Shown piece by piece: positions 1-8,519 of a DNA stretch of 64,000 bases (positions are counted from its first letter, which is position 1; each line of letters opens with the position of its first letter). This stretch comes from Longimicrobiales bacterium. Its GTDB lineage: Bacteria; Gemmatimonadota; Gemmatimonadetes; Longimicrobiales; Gaopeijiaceae. Below the pieces are notes generated by a model that was not told the DNA's origin, did no database searches, and saw only the letters and a program-made list of their open reading frames with translations. The stretch covers positions 1-64,000 of the forward strand of contig JAPKDG010000004.1 of assembly GCA_028822645.1 (NCBI GenBank). The letters are read 5' to 3'. The translations under genes were made by a program, and so were the position numbers.

Positions 1-917
1 CGGACAGATTACGGTTTGATTTCGCTCACAATGCTCCAATGACCGACGAAGAGTGCTCTGAAGTGGAGAAAAGGGTCAATCAAGAAATTTGGAGCAATCT
101 TGAACTAAAGATAGAAAATAGACCATATAACGAAGCACTAGAATCCGGAGCGATGGCCTTATTCGGAGAGAAATATTCGGAAGTGGTACGTGTGGTAGAA
201 ATTGAAGGAGTTAGTATAGAACTTTGTGGAGGCACACATGTTCAGCGTACTGGTGAGTTAGGGCTATTTAAGATCATGGGTGAAACAGGAGTGGCAGCAG
301 GTGTGCGCCGAATAGAAGCTTGCACAGGATCAGGAGCTATCGAGTATCTGGAAAGGTATGCGGAACAACTGAATGATGTGGCAGTGGTTCTGGGTGTTTC
401 CTCAGAAAATGTAACATCACGCGTCAGAAAACTTCTTCAAGAAAAAAAGGAACTGGAAACACTTATAGGTAGTTATATGACGGGTGATCAGGCACCAGGA
501 GAAACTGTTGTAGAATTGCAAAAATATAGTAACAAGGATAAAAGTTTCTGTTATAAGGCGGTTACGGTCAAAGCGACAGGCAATGCCAGTGTTAGAAAGT
601 GGGGAGATGCATTCTTAGCTACTAATACATCTGGAGTGGCCATTGTAGGCGCAGAGCTTCCAGGCCCAAAGTATACATTGTTCCTATTCGTTACGGAAGA
701 TTTGGTACGCTTGGGTATTAAGGCAAATGAAATGGTTTCAAGGATAGCAGAAGAGGTAGGTGGACGTGGTGGCGGTAAATCACATATGGCTCAGGCGGGA
801 GTTCAAGGGCCAAGCGAGATGGAATCAGGCCTAGTCTATGGGAAACAGGTGCTAGAAACACAAATGAAAAAATTGAATGTTGAATTTTCGGCGTCTTTAG
901 TACAGGAGAAAAGCTAG
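1..917 (+). CDS. alaS: Alanine--tRNA ligase, C-terminal part (5' end outside window)
   Basis: This is the C-terminal part of alanyl-tRNA synthetase, which charges tRNA-Ala and clears mischarged Ser and Gly. The reading frame is already open at base 3 and runs to TAG at 915-917. The visible protein starts in the editing (SAD) domain: a RLRFDFAHNAPMT-like segment is followed by the zinc-site motif ELCGGTHV, which carries the Cys and His ligands. The C-Ala region follows, with a coiled-coil stretch and a final glycine-rich GGRGGGKSHMAQAG segment typical of AlaRS. The catalytic domain lies upstream of the window. The next gene begins 3 bases after the stop, suggesting co-transcription. Confidence 0.95.
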   Translation, partial: DRLRFDFAHNAPMTDEECSEVEKRVNQEIWSNLELKIENRPYNEALESGAMALFGEKYSEVVRVVEIEGVSIELCGGTHVQRTGELGLFKIMGETGVAAGVRRIEACTGSGAIEYLERYAEQLNDVAVVLGVSSENVTSRVRKLLQEKKELETLIGSYMTGDQAPGETVVELQKYSNKDKSFCYKAVTVKATGNASVRKWGDAFLATNTSGVAIVGAELPGPKYTLFLFVTEDLVRLGIKANEMVSRIAEEVGGRGGGKSHMAQAGVQGPSEMESGLVYGKQVLETQMKKLNVEFSASLVQEKS

Positions 918-920
918 ATT

Positions 921-1229
921 TTGAAGAGTCGTTTTAGAGGTTCATGCCCTTTCGAAGTTCCAGGCCCACTGTGGGAGCGTCTCTTATTGCTTATTAATAA
1001 TAAGAAAAAAGGACCAGTCACTTTTCAGTCTCTATCGGAAATCGCGGGTGAACATTTGCAAGAATTAGGCAAGTCCAAGAACGTAGCTAAGGAAGAAGCT
1101 TTCGATTTATTAGCTGTCGACGCCCTTGTGACCTATGCTTGCGAATTCGCTACCGAGGAAGAAGATATGGAGGTAGCTCTGAGCAAGATATTCGACGCTT
1201 TGAAGGTTGGAAAAGATTCTAACCGATAG
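921..1229 (+). CDS. Small protein of unknown function
   Basis: The predicted protein has 102 residues and a TTG start 3 bases after alaS. I do not recognise its family. It is soluble-looking, with no signal peptide or membrane segment. It starts with a basic segment and ends in an acidic, helix-prone half (EFATEEEDMEVALSKIF). The last 23 bases overlap the TTG-started CCA-adding enzyme gene in another frame, which suggests translational coupling. Its position between alaS and a tRNA-maturation gene hints at a tRNA- or translation-related role, but that is inference only. An upstream start is not possible without overlapping alaS. Confidence 0.55.
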   Translation: MKSRFRGSCPFEVPGPLWERLLLLINNKKKGPVTFQSLSEIAGEHLQELGKSKNVAKEEAFDLLAVDALVTYACEFATEEEDMEVALSKIFDALKVGKDSNR

Positions 1230-2535
1230 TGTCCCAGATGCTGTGCTTTGGATCTTTTACAAACTTAAAGATTCCGGTTTTGATACGTGGATAGTAGGCG
1301 GAGCAATTCGTGATAGAATCCTTGGAAAAGCTGTCGAAGATTGGGACTTAGCCACTCTGGCTCGTCCCCAAGAAATATGTGATATGTTCCCCCGGACAGT
1401 TCCTATTGGGATTGAGCATGGAACCGTTGGAGTGATGGGTAAAGACGGTGTCCTATACGAGGTCACTACATTTCGTAAAGACATAGAAAATTTTGGTCGT
1501 AAAGCAAAGGTTGAATTTGCCAAAAATATTGAAGATGATCTTGCTAGAAGAGATTTCACATTCAATGCTCTAGCTTGGAGTCCAGATACTGACAGGATTC
1601 TGGATCCTTTTGAAGGTCGAAAACATCTTGGGCAGGGTCTTCTTAAGACTGTGGGTTCCGCAAAAGAGAGATTTTCTGAAGATCTACTAAGGGTTTTACG
1701 TGCACTTCGCTTTGCTGGGCAGCTTGAGTTAAAAATCGATACTGATACCTGGAATGCTCTCTTAGAAGCTGTTCCTGAACTGCACAAGCTCTCTTCCGAG
1801 CGGGTACAGGAGGAGATGATCAAAACCTTGGGAAAATCTAAGTCTCCGTCCGCTACTCTGAATTACTATGCAGTTTCTGGAGTGATGGGCAAGTTGTACC
1901 CCGAATTCTGCTTCAATGGAGGGAATAACGAATCTGGAATGCAAGATTTTACTAAATCAGTGAGAGCTTGCGACAAGATGTCTCCAAGTCGACCTTTGCT
2001 GCGCTTGGCTTTATTGCTCTCGTCGATAGGTCCAGATCAGAATATCGGACCAGAAGCTGTTAGAACTGCAGTTGAGAATTTAATGCGCAGATTAAGGTTT
2101 TCAAAATCTGATACTAGGCGGACAGCTACAATGGTTTGGGCTGCCCTATTGGAGATCCCTGAAGAGGATGCAAAACAGTGTAGGATCTGGCTGAACCAAG
2201 TCGGTCCCCACCAATTTAAGGATCTTTGCCGAATGTGGATCGCCGAAGCTAGAATCTATAGTGAGATATCTCCTGAGAAATCGCAAAAAGTTTTAAGCCG
2301 CATTCGTTTCATACGTGGAGTACTAGAGGGTAATCCACCTCTTAGATTATCCGATCTGGCCGTAGACGGAACTGATCTACAGAATATAGGATTAGAATCA
2401 GGACGGCAGCTAGGTGAAATGTTAATAAAATTATTATCAATGGTACTCGATGATCCAAACCTAAATAGTCGTCAAAAATTGCTTAATATTGCAGGAGATT
2501 TAGAGAAGATGGAAGGCAAAAATGTTTATGATTGA
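1207..2535 (+). CDS. CCA tRNA nucleotidyltransferase / poly(A) polymerase family
   Basis: This is a class II nucleotidyltransferase of the CCA-adding / poly(A) polymerase family. The N-terminal head has the GG motif (WIVGGAIRD, near residues 28-36) and the metal-binding DxD (EDWDLAT, Asp45 and Asp47). It is followed by the RRDFTFNALAW motif and the RFAGQL region of the neck. A CCA-adding role fits because the tRNA-Gln gene at 6589 does not encode its 3' CCA. The C-terminal half resembles the HD-like helical tail in placement, but I see no clean HD motif. The start is a TTG inside the previous gene. At 442 residues the length is normal for the family. Confidence 0.88.
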   Translation: MEKILTDSVPDAVLWIFYKLKDSGFDTWIVGGAIRDRILGKAVEDWDLATLARPQEICDMFPRTVPIGIEHGTVGVMGKDGVLYEVTTFRKDIENFGRKAKVEFAKNIEDDLARRDFTFNALAWSPDTDRILDPFEGRKHLGQGLLKTVGSAKERFSEDLLRVLRALRFAGQLELKIDTDTWNALLEAVPELHKLSSERVQEEMIKTLGKSKSPSATLNYYAVSGVMGKLYPEFCFNGGNNESGMQDFTKSVRACDKMSPSRPLLRLALLLSSIGPDQNIGPEAVRTAVENLMRRLRFSKSDTRRTATMVWAALLEIPEEDAKQCRIWLNQVGPHQFKDLCRMWIAEARIYSEISPEKSQKVLSRIRFIRGVLEGNPPLRLSDLAVDGTDLQNIGLESGRQLGEMLIKLLSMVLDDPNLNSRQKLLNIAGDLEKMEGKNVYD

Positions 2536-2541
2536 AAAGCT

Positions 2542-3846
2542 TTGTCGGCGACCGTGAATAGAGAAGCGTCAGATAGAATCCTTTTGGTAGGAGCACCTCT
2601 TAAAGCTATTGGGAATCGCGAGATGGAAAGCCATCTTCTGGAGCTTTCTCGTTTGGCCGTTGCTGCTGGAGGAGAAGTCATCGATACTCTGACCCAAAGA
2701 ATTACTAAGCGAAATCCGCGATTCTTGATTGGTAAAGGGAAAATGGAGGAGCTGGCCATCAAGGTGTCAAACTCTAGGGTTGACCTGGTAATTTTTGATG
2801 ATGAGTTGACACCTCTTCAGGGAAAATCGATAGAAGACTACCTTGAAGTGAGAGTCATGGATCGATCTGAGCTGATCTTGGATATTTTTGCGAAAAGAGC
2901 CAGAAGCAGGGAAGCTAAGATGCAAGTGGAATTAGCTCAGTTACAATACCTGATGCCTCGATTGCGGAGGATGTGGACACATCTCTCTCGAATTAGAGGT
3001 GGGATAGGTTTACGTGGGCCTGGTGAAACTCAGCTAGAAACAGACAGAAGACTGATCGGACGCAGGATAGCCACTCTTGGAAAAAGAATCGAAACGCTGA
3101 ATGTAGCCAGATCGAATCGCAGGAAAGCTAGAAAAGGAGAATTCCAGGTTGCACTTGTCGGTTATACAAACGCAGGCAAGTCATCTTTGCTGAAAGCTCT
3201 CTCCAATAAAGATATATTGGTTGAAAACCGCTTATTTTCTACCTTAGATTCAAAAATCAGGACAGTGGAGTTAGGTGATGGTTTTGAAGCTATGGTCACT
3301 GATACCGTAGGTTTTATAAGAAAGCTACCACATCACTTGGTAGCTTCATTCCGCTCTACATTAGAGGGTATCAGGGAAGCTAATATGCTGATTCACGTTA
3401 TTGATGCATCACAGTCAGACTGGACCAGCCAACGTGCTGTTGTAGATGACGTCCTGAATACATTGGACCTTAAGGACTTCCCGCAAATTCTAGTATTCAA
3501 CAAAATTGATTCTATTAAAAGACAAGAACTGATAGATCTTAAACATCTGATCAGAGAGCAAGAGGTCACGGCAGCGGTTTTTGTCTCAGCTCACAGAGAA
3601 AGCTCATTGGAGATTTTGAAGACTGCAATGAGATCTCATTTACAAGGATCTTTCCGGCATATGTCATTGCGAATGAGGGCTGGTGACGGAGAAACTCTGG
3701 CTATGTTACATGAGTCTGGTGAAATTCTGAATCAAGAATATGACGGACAATACACCTCGTTAGAAGTCCGAATTTCACAGAAATTGGCAGGTCGTCTTCT
3801 GAAATCAGATGATATAATATTGATAAAGGAGCACGTGTTAGCATGA
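2542..3846 (+). CDS. hflX: GTPase HflX
   Basis: HflX is a ribosome-associated GTPase that splits stalled or stressed 70S ribosomes. The N-terminal HflX domain contains the NPRFLIGKGK segment, followed by a linker with the RIRGGIGLRGPGETQLE signature near residues 150-166. The G domain shows Walker A GYTNAGKSS (residues 207-215), the DTVGF G3 motif and NKID as G4. At 434 residues it is of standard size. The start is TTG, 6 bases after the CCA-adding enzyme stop, and no ATG lies near the conserved N-terminus. It sits in the same run of genes as alaS and the CCA enzyme. Confidence 0.95.
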   Translation: MSATVNREASDRILLVGAPLKAIGNREMESHLLELSRLAVAAGGEVIDTLTQRITKRNPRFLIGKGKMEELAIKVSNSRVDLVIFDDELTPLQGKSIEDYLEVRVMDRSELILDIFAKRARSREAKMQVELAQLQYLMPRLRRMWTHLSRIRGGIGLRGPGETQLETDRRLIGRRIATLGKRIETLNVARSNRRKARKGEFQVALVGYTNAGKSSLLKALSNKDILVENRLFSTLDSKIRTVELGDGFEAMVTDTVGFIRKLPHHLVASFRSTLEGIREANMLIHVIDASQSDWTSQRAVVDDVLNTLDLKDFPQILVFNKIDSIKRQELIDLKHLIREQEVTAAVFVSAHRESSLEILKTAMRSHLQGSFRHMSLRMRAGDGETLAMLHESGEILNQEYDGQYTSLEVRISQKLAGRLLKSDDIILIKEHVLA

Positions 3847-3891
3847 AATGTGTTGAAATATAAAAATGATTGAAAAGACGGAGGTTTACAG

Positions 3892-4635
3892 ATGAGGTTT
3901 TATGTCAATGTGGATCATATCGCGACTGTGCGGCAGGCAAGGGGAACAGACGAACCAGATCCAGTTAGAGCAGCTGTTTTGGTGGAGCTTGCAGGGGCAA
4001 ATGGAATCACCGTGCATTTACGCGAAGATAGGCGGCACGTTTGTGAGAGGGATGTTCGCATTCTAATGGAAACAGTGAGGACCGGGGTAAATTTAGAAAT
4101 TTCTGCAGAAGAGAAAGTTCTGGATATAGCCTGTGAAATTAAACCGATGCAAGTGACTCTAGTTCCAGAAAAAAGGGAAGAACTGACAACGGAGGGCGGA
4201 TTAGCTTTAGGAGATGACAAAGTCAGGAGTAGTATCCAAAAAGCTGTAGAAAGACTCGCTGCTAATGGAATCAGAACGGCCCTGTTTATTGATCCTGAAT
4301 CAGAAGCAGTGACCATATCTAAGAATCTTGGTGTAGATGCGGTAGAGCTACACACTGGTGAGTATGCCAACACCAATAGTCTGGACGCAGTGGATTGGCA
4401 ACTTACCAGATTGACCGATGCGGTCGTGTTGGCTTCTGAAAACGATCTGGGGGTACATGCAGGGCATGGTTTGACCTATGAAAATGTCATGCCCGTTGCC
4501 GCCATACCACTTCTAGAGGAACTCAATATAGGACACTCAATCATTTCCAGATCTATATTGGTGGGCTTAGACCAGGCTGTGAAAGAGATGAAAACGCTAA
4601 TTGTCCAGGCTCGCGGTGGGTTTCTGGAGGTATGA
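3892..4635 (+). CDS. pdxJ: Pyridoxine 5'-phosphate synthase
   Basis: PdxJ condenses 1-deoxy-D-xylulose 5-phosphate with 3-amino-2-oxopropyl phosphate to make pyridoxine 5'-phosphate, in the DXP-dependent vitamin B6 route. The N-terminal FYVNVDHIATVRQARGT motif and HLREDRRHV segment are diagnostic. Glu and His active-site residues lie in the VELHTGEYA region, and the phosphate-binding GHGLTYENV follows. At 247 residues it is full length. A strong ribosome-binding site (GGAGG) precedes the ATG. Its stop overlaps the next gene by 4 bases (ATGA). PLP made here would serve the cysteine desulfurase and the decarboxylase elsewhere in this window. Confidence 0.97.
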   Translation: MRFYVNVDHIATVRQARGTDEPDPVRAAVLVELAGANGITVHLREDRRHVCERDVRILMETVRTGVNLEISAEEKVLDIACEIKPMQVTLVPEKREELTTEGGLALGDDKVRSSIQKAVERLAANGIRTALFIDPESEAVTISKNLGVDAVELHTGEYANTNSLDAVDWQLTRLTDAVVLASENDLGVHAGHGLTYENVMPVAAIPLLEELNIGHSIISRSILVGLDQAVKEMKTLIVQARGGFLEV

Positions 4636-5654
4636 GAAAATCGTTTTTTGGGGCAATTGGAATATCGGTCAGTGTTTTTCTTATGTGGTGGGTACTAAAG
4701 GGAGAAAACTATCAGGACATTATAGAAAAAATCTCTAATGCCAACCTCTGGTATTTATTCTTTTCAGTTTTGGTGGGTACTCTTGGTTATTTGATTAGAG
4801 CTCTAAGGTGGAAAGTTCTATTAGAACCTATGGCGCTAGAAACGGGTCTTCGATCTAGGTTCGCCTCAGTGAGTATGGGCTTTGCTGCTAACAACCTTTT
4901 CCCATTTCGTATTGGCGAGATTGTTCGACCTGTGGCACTAAGTAGAGTGGAATCAGTATCAACATCAGGAGTGGTAGGAAGCCTGGTTGTAGAGAGATTT
5001 CTGGACTCGATAACAGTGTTCTCGATGCTTTTCCTGTCGACGATGATGCCTTCCTTTCCAGAGACGGAAATACTCTGGTCTGGGACAGGTGGCTCTTTAA
5101 TGCTCTCAATCCTTCGGTTGCTTGCAGGTTTTTGTGTGGTTTTGATTTGCTTAGTAGTATTCCCTCAGTTTTTTTTGAATTTGGGTCGTAAAATTTTGCT
5201 GTCAAGAAAAAATGGTTCAGGAATCCTAATAATGGGAGCATTAGAGTCTTTTCTTGGCGCATTAAGTTTATTGAGAGACCCAAAACTTTTTAGTCGTGCT
5301 TTACTTTGGAGCTATAGCTTCTGGCTTTGGCATGCCTTGTCATTTTGGTTGGGATTCAAAGCTTTTGGCATAGAAGAAGGATTTGTAGCTGCTATTTTCA
5401 CTATGGGGATCGTGGGACTAGCTGTGGCCATCCCAGCTGGTCCTGGATTTTTTGGAACTTTTCAACTGGGTGCTATGATAGCATTGAACGGGGTTTTTAA
5501 CGTAACAGAGGCAACAACTCTTGCATTCGCCTTTGGTTACCACTTGGGAGGATTTTTCCCCATCACTTTCATAGGAATTTACTACGCCTGGAAAATGGGT
5601 CTGTCAATGAAAGGACTGGGGAGAGAAAACTTCGAACAGGGTGATGACTTATGA
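4632..5654 (+). CDS. Flippase-like / lysylphosphatidylglycerol synthase TM-domain family membrane protein
   Basis: This is a polytopic inner-membrane protein of 340 residues resembling the UPF0104 / LPG_synthase_TM family (AglD- or MprF-like membrane domain). I see roughly seven or eight hydrophobic segments. The family-typical sequence LIRALRWKVLLEP follows the second membrane helix, with a NNLFPFRIGEIVRP motif near residue 90 and a PAGPGFFGTFQ motif near residue 270. Members flip or modify lipids or polyprenyl-linked sugars, but the exact substrate cannot be read from sequence. There is no soluble MprF synthase domain. It overlaps pdxJ by 4 bases and ispE slightly, so it sits in one operon with isoprenoid precursor synthesis. 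Confidence 0.8.
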   Translation: MRKSFFGAIGISVSVFLMWWVLKGENYQDIIEKISNANLWYLFFSVLVGTLGYLIRALRWKVLLEPMALETGLRSRFASVSMGFAANNLFPFRIGEIVRPVALSRVESVSTSGVVGSLVVERFLDSITVFSMLFLSTMMPSFPETEILWSGTGGSLMLSILRLLAGFCVVLICLVVFPQFFLNLGRKILLSRKNGSGILIMGALESFLGALSLLRDPKLFSRALLWSYSFWLWHALSFWLGFKAFGIEEGFVAAIFTMGIVGLAVAIPAGPGFFGTFQLGAMIALNGVFNVTEATTLAFAFGYHLGGFFPITFIGIYYAWKMGLSMKGLGRENFEQGDDL

Positions 5655-6528
5655 GAAGACCATAATGCTAGTAAGAGCACCGGCGAAAATTAATTCTTTC
5701 CTGAGAATTTTAGCTAAAGAAAATTCAGGATATCACCAAATAGAAACTTTCTTTACAGCAGTGGATTTTTGTGATGAAATCCACTTGTCCCTCAGTGATG
5801 ACAAGATTTCACTGAATGTTGTCGGGGCTGAGCTTGGGTCAGCAGAGGATAACCTGGCATATAAGGCCGTTACAGCCTTTTTTGCTTTAATAGATTACCA
5901 TGGGGGTATTGAGATAACATTGAATAAAAATATTCCTACAGGGGCAGGGCTTGGAGGAGGCTCTTCAGATGCTGGGGCAATGATAAGAGCGCTAAATCTG
6001 ATTTTTGACCAACCTTGTTCGCCTGAGGAGCTTATGGGGATTTCCTGCGGTATTGGATCGGACGTACCTTTTTTTACATCAGGCTTAGGATCGGCTTTAG
6101 CTTGGGGCAGAGGAGAGCGGTTGATGCCGATGAAATTTAGGAGCTATGTGTTGTTAGCTCTTCCTTCTGTAGCGATCAATACGGCTGAAGCCTACGAAGC
6201 CTTAGATATACAAAGAATGGCAACCGGAGCCGCTGTCTTTCCAGGGACAGTCTGTAGTCTTGAAGGTTTGGCCGCTATGTCTTTGAACGAGTTTGAATCA
6301 ATGACATTTTCTCGGTATCCAGAATTAAGTAAAATAAGGAAAGATATCGAGAAAGCGGGAGCACCAGTGGCTCGTCTTTCTGGCAGTGGAGGGACTCTTT
6401 TTGGTTTGTTTTATACTAAAGATGAAGTGGAAGCGGCTTGTCGAGAACTAAGAAAATCTTGGCCAAATGTAAGATTTGTCATTACAGAAACTCTAGATTC
6501 TCAACCTCAACCTGAGGTGTTAGGTTAG
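5644..6528 (+). CDS. ispE: 4-diphosphocytidyl-2-C-methyl-D-erythritol kinase
   Basis: IspE is a GHMP kinase that phosphorylates CDP-ME in the MEP isoprenoid pathway. The APAKINSFL N-terminal motif is clear, as is the ATP-binding loop IPTGAGLGGGSSDAGA near residues 90-105 and the C-terminal ARLSGSGGTLFG motif. At about 294 residues it is full length. Starts at GTG 5641, ATG 5644 or ATG 5665 are all possible, and the conserved region begins just after the last. The gene overlaps the upstream membrane-protein gene. With dxr (48974) it gives two MEP-pathway steps in this window. Confidence 0.95.
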   Translation: MTYEKTIMLVRAPAKINSFLRILAKENSGYHQIETFFTAVDFCDEIHLSLSDDKISLNVVGAELGSAEDNLAYKAVTAFFALIDYHGGIEITLNKNIPTGAGLGGGSSDAGAMIRALNLIFDQPCSPEELMGISCGIGSDVPFFTSGLGSALAWGRGERLMPMKFRSYVLLALPSVAINTAEAYEALDIQRMATGAAVFPGTVCSLEGLAAMSLNEFESMTFSRYPELSKIRKDIEKAGAPVARLSGSGGTLFGLFYTKDEVEAACRELRKSWPNVRFVITETLDSQPQPEVLG

Positions 6529-6538
6529 ACCTCCTGAA

Positions 6539-6570
6539 TTTTGTCGGCTTGAATGGTTTTGTCGGCTTGA
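6539..6570 (+). repeat. Short tandem direct repeat upstream of tRNA-Gln
   Basis: The 14-base unit TTTTGTCGGCTTGA occurs at 6539-6552 and again at 6557-6570, in register at 18 bases. Each copy ends in a TTGA(A/C)T hexamer resembling a -35 box. It lies between ispE and the tRNA gene. Confidence 0.8.
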
Positions 6571-6577
6571 CTAGGAT
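6549..6577 (+). promoter_or_regulatory. Candidate sigma70-type promoter for tRNA-Gln
   Basis: TTGAAT (6549-6554) and TAGGAT (6572-6577) are separated by 17 bases. The predicted start site falls just before the tRNA at 6589. The -35 lies in the first copy of a short direct repeat. The assignment rests on consensus match and position only. Confidence 0.4.
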
Positions 6578-6588
6578 AGTGGTGTAAT

Positions 6589-6659
6589 TGGCCCGTCGTC
6601 TAATGGCAGGACAGCGGTTTTTGGTGCCGCCGGTCATGGTTCGAATCCATGCGGGCCAA
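6589..6659 (+). tRNA. tRNA-Gln (anticodon TTG)
   Basis: This is a complete cloverleaf. The 7-bp acceptor stem pairs TGGCCCG (6589-6595) with CGGGCCA (6652-6658). The D arm carries TAATGGCA in its loop. The anticodon stem pairs GCGGT with GCCGC around a 7-base loop whose anticodon TTG (6621-6623) reads CAA. The T arm pairs CATGG with CCATG around TTCGAAT. The discriminator is A6659. The 3' CCA is not encoded, so it must be added after transcription, which fits the CCA-adding enzyme gene at 1207-2535. Confidence 0.96.
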
Positions 6660-6847
6660 TATTGTACACTTTAATTGTAAAGACTGTTTTTTCACGATTC
6701 CTTTGTTACTATATAGAACAACAGAAGCGGTTGAGAGGTTATTGGGAACACAATTCGCCTAAAAATTGTAGTTGAGTTGGTGATTGTAGGACGACTATTC
6801 AATAACTTTGACAATCAAAATATACACACACAATCAGCCTGAGATCC

Positions 6848-7810
6848 ATGAACGACACATTTCAGAGAAGCCCACTACTTCTATTGTCTGGAAGGGCTAA
6901 CCTGCCTCTAGCTTCAGAGATAGCTACTCTTTTGGGAGAAGAAGTTGAGGATTGTGCAACCATCAAGAACTTCGCTGATGGAGAGATTTTCGTCAGAATC
7001 AATCAGAATGCACGTGGAAGAGACGTCTTCATAGTTCAACCGACTGTTTCTCCGACTGATAGCATAATGGAATTACTGCTATTGATTGATGCTGCAGTAA
7101 GAGCTTCAGCAGCGAGAGTCACAGCTGTAGTTCCTTATTTTGGTTACGGTAGACAGGATCGGAAAGATCAACCTAGAGTTTCCATAGGTGCGAAGCTAAT
7201 GGCTAACTTACTCGTTGCTGCGGGAGCCAACAGACTTATTGGAATGGATTTTCATCAGCATCAGATACAGGCTTTTTTCGATATTCCAGTTGACCATTTG
7301 TACGCGGCACCTACTCTAGTAAGTTACTTTAGGTCGAAAACATTTGAAGATTTAGTTGTGGTTGCACCAGATGCAGGGTCCACTAAGATGGCAAGGGGAT
7401 TTTCAAAGAAGCTAAACGCTACTATTGCGATCATCGACAAGAGAAGGCCCGCTGCAAATGTCAGTGAGGTTATGAATGTGATTGGACAAGTCAGTGGAAA
7501 AGATTGTTTGCTTGTCGATGATATGATTGATACGGCAGGGACAATGGCTCAGGCTGTGAAAGCATTGAAGGAAATGGGAGCAAAGAGAGTTTTGGCTGCA
7601 GCGACGCATCCGCTTTTGTCAGGTGAAGCGGTCAAGAGGCTTGTTGAAGCAGATGTGGATGAAATCGTGGTTACCAATACAGTTGAAATCTTGGAAGAAA
7701 ATAAATGTGACAAATTGAAGGTGATGTCAGTAGCGGGAATCTTTGCAGAAGCAATCAAGTGTGTACATGAGAACAAATCTGTCAGTAAACTTTTTGAGGT
7801 GCCCAGTTAG
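6848..7810 (+). CDS. prs: Ribose-phosphate pyrophosphokinase
   Basis: Prs makes PRPP from ribose 5-phosphate and ATP, feeding nucleotide, His and Trp synthesis. The N-terminal half has SGRANLPLASEIA and FADGEIFVRI. The catalytic flexible-loop region YGRQDRK and the FHQHQIQAFF metal-binding segment follow. The PRPP-binding loop is LLVDDMIDTAGT near residues 218-229. At 320 residues it matches bacterial class I enzymes. It is preceded by a 188-base gap after the tRNA and followed by a good terminator hairpin that starts inside its last codons. It therefore looks like its own transcription unit or the end of one. Confidence 0.97.
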   Translation: MNDTFQRSPLLLLSGRANLPLASEIATLLGEEVEDCATIKNFADGEIFVRINQNARGRDVFIVQPTVSPTDSIMELLLLIDAAVRASAARVTAVVPYFGYGRQDRKDQPRVSIGAKLMANLLVAAGANRLIGMDFHQHQIQAFFDIPVDHLYAAPTLVSYFRSKTFEDLVVVAPDAGSTKMARGFSKKLNATIAIIDKRRPAANVSEVMNVIGQVSGKDCLLVDDMIDTAGTMAQAVKALKEMGAKRVLAAATHPLLSGEAVKRLVEADVDEIVVTNTVEILEENKCDKLKVMSVAGIFAEAIKCVHENKSVSKLFEVPS

Positions 7811-7832
7811 TTCTAGGGGCACCTGACTTTTT
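7797..7832 (+). terminator. Rho-independent terminator of prs
   Basis: AGGTGCCC (7797-7804) pairs perfectly with GGGCACCT (7817-7824) around a 12-base loop, followed by GAC and five T residues (7828-7832). The stem overlaps the prs stop codon. Confidence 0.8.
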
Positions 7833-7861
7833 ACAACTCCAAAATCCAGCGGAATCAAAAA

Positions 7862-8515
7862 ATGGCTGTAAATACTTTGCTAGCGGCGAAACGCAGAAAT
7901 GAAACAGGGAAAGGGAGTGCTCGGAGGATCCGTTCGTCCGGGGAAGTCCCTGCCGTCATCTATGGTAGGGGTCAGGATCCAATTTCTTTAACTATAAACT
8001 CCCGGGAATCGAAAAAGCTGTTCCAGTCTGTTTCTGTTGAGAACACCATTATCAACTTAAAAGTTGATACCGAAGAAGAAGAATTCGAGACATTAGTTAG
8101 AGAGATACAGGTGCACCCCTATAGAGATGACATACTCCATGTAGACTTTTATTGTATTGAAAGAGGTGTGGCGCTGGAATTGGATATCCCGTTGAATTTC
8201 ACAGGATCTGCTCAAGGTGTGAAAGAGGGTGGAATTCTAGAGATTGTTCTTCGCGAACTTCGTGTCAAATGTCGGCCATCCAAGATCCCTGAATATATAA
8301 CTGTGGACGTTTCTAGCTTGGATGTTGGATCCTCTATCAAGGTGGGGGATCTCGCGGATGATGCAGATGTCGAACTTATGGCAGATCCAGGACAAGCTAT
8401 ATGTATGGTGGCCATGCCTAGGGAAGAAGTGGAAGAGGTCGAACCAGATGAAATTGATGAAGAGGGATTGGAAGAAGGTGAAGCAGAAGATCAAGATGGA
8501 GAAGAAAACGCTTAG
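7862..8515 (+). CDS. rplY: 50S ribosomal protein L25, long (Ctc/TL5) form
   Basis: L25 of the general-stress (Ctc/TL5) type binds 5S rRNA. The N-terminal L25 domain carries the GSARRIRSSGEVPAVIYG motif and spans about residues 1-95. A TL5-like beta domain (DIPLNFTGSAQGVKEGG onward) reaches about residue 185. A strongly acidic tail, nearly all Glu and Asp, completes the 217 residues. It is followed 4 bases later by pth, a pairing that is very common in bacteria. The intervening region after the prs terminator is only about 30 bases, so the promoter must overlap the terminator area or some readthrough occurs. Confidence 0.96.
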   Translation: MAVNTLLAAKRRNETGKGSARRIRSSGEVPAVIYGRGQDPISLTINSRESKKLFQSVSVENTIINLKVDTEEEEFETLVREIQVHPYRDDILHVDFYCIERGVALELDIPLNFTGSAQGVKEGGILEIVLRELRVKCRPSKIPEYITVDVSSLDVGSSIKVGDLADDADVELMADPGQAICMVAMPREEVEEVEPDEIDEEGLEEGEAEDQDGEENA

Positions 8516-8519
8516 CGGT

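Noticed and set aside
1257-1823. 188-codon minus-strand open frame inside the CCA-adding enzyme gene
   Set aside because: Antisense to a gene with strong family motifs. Its translation is Ser/Arg-rich with no recognisable domain, typical of shadow frames.
8322-8519. Upstream extension of pth into rplY
   Set aside because: The pth-like homology begins exactly at ATG 8520, and the extension is translation of L25 coding sequence in another frame.
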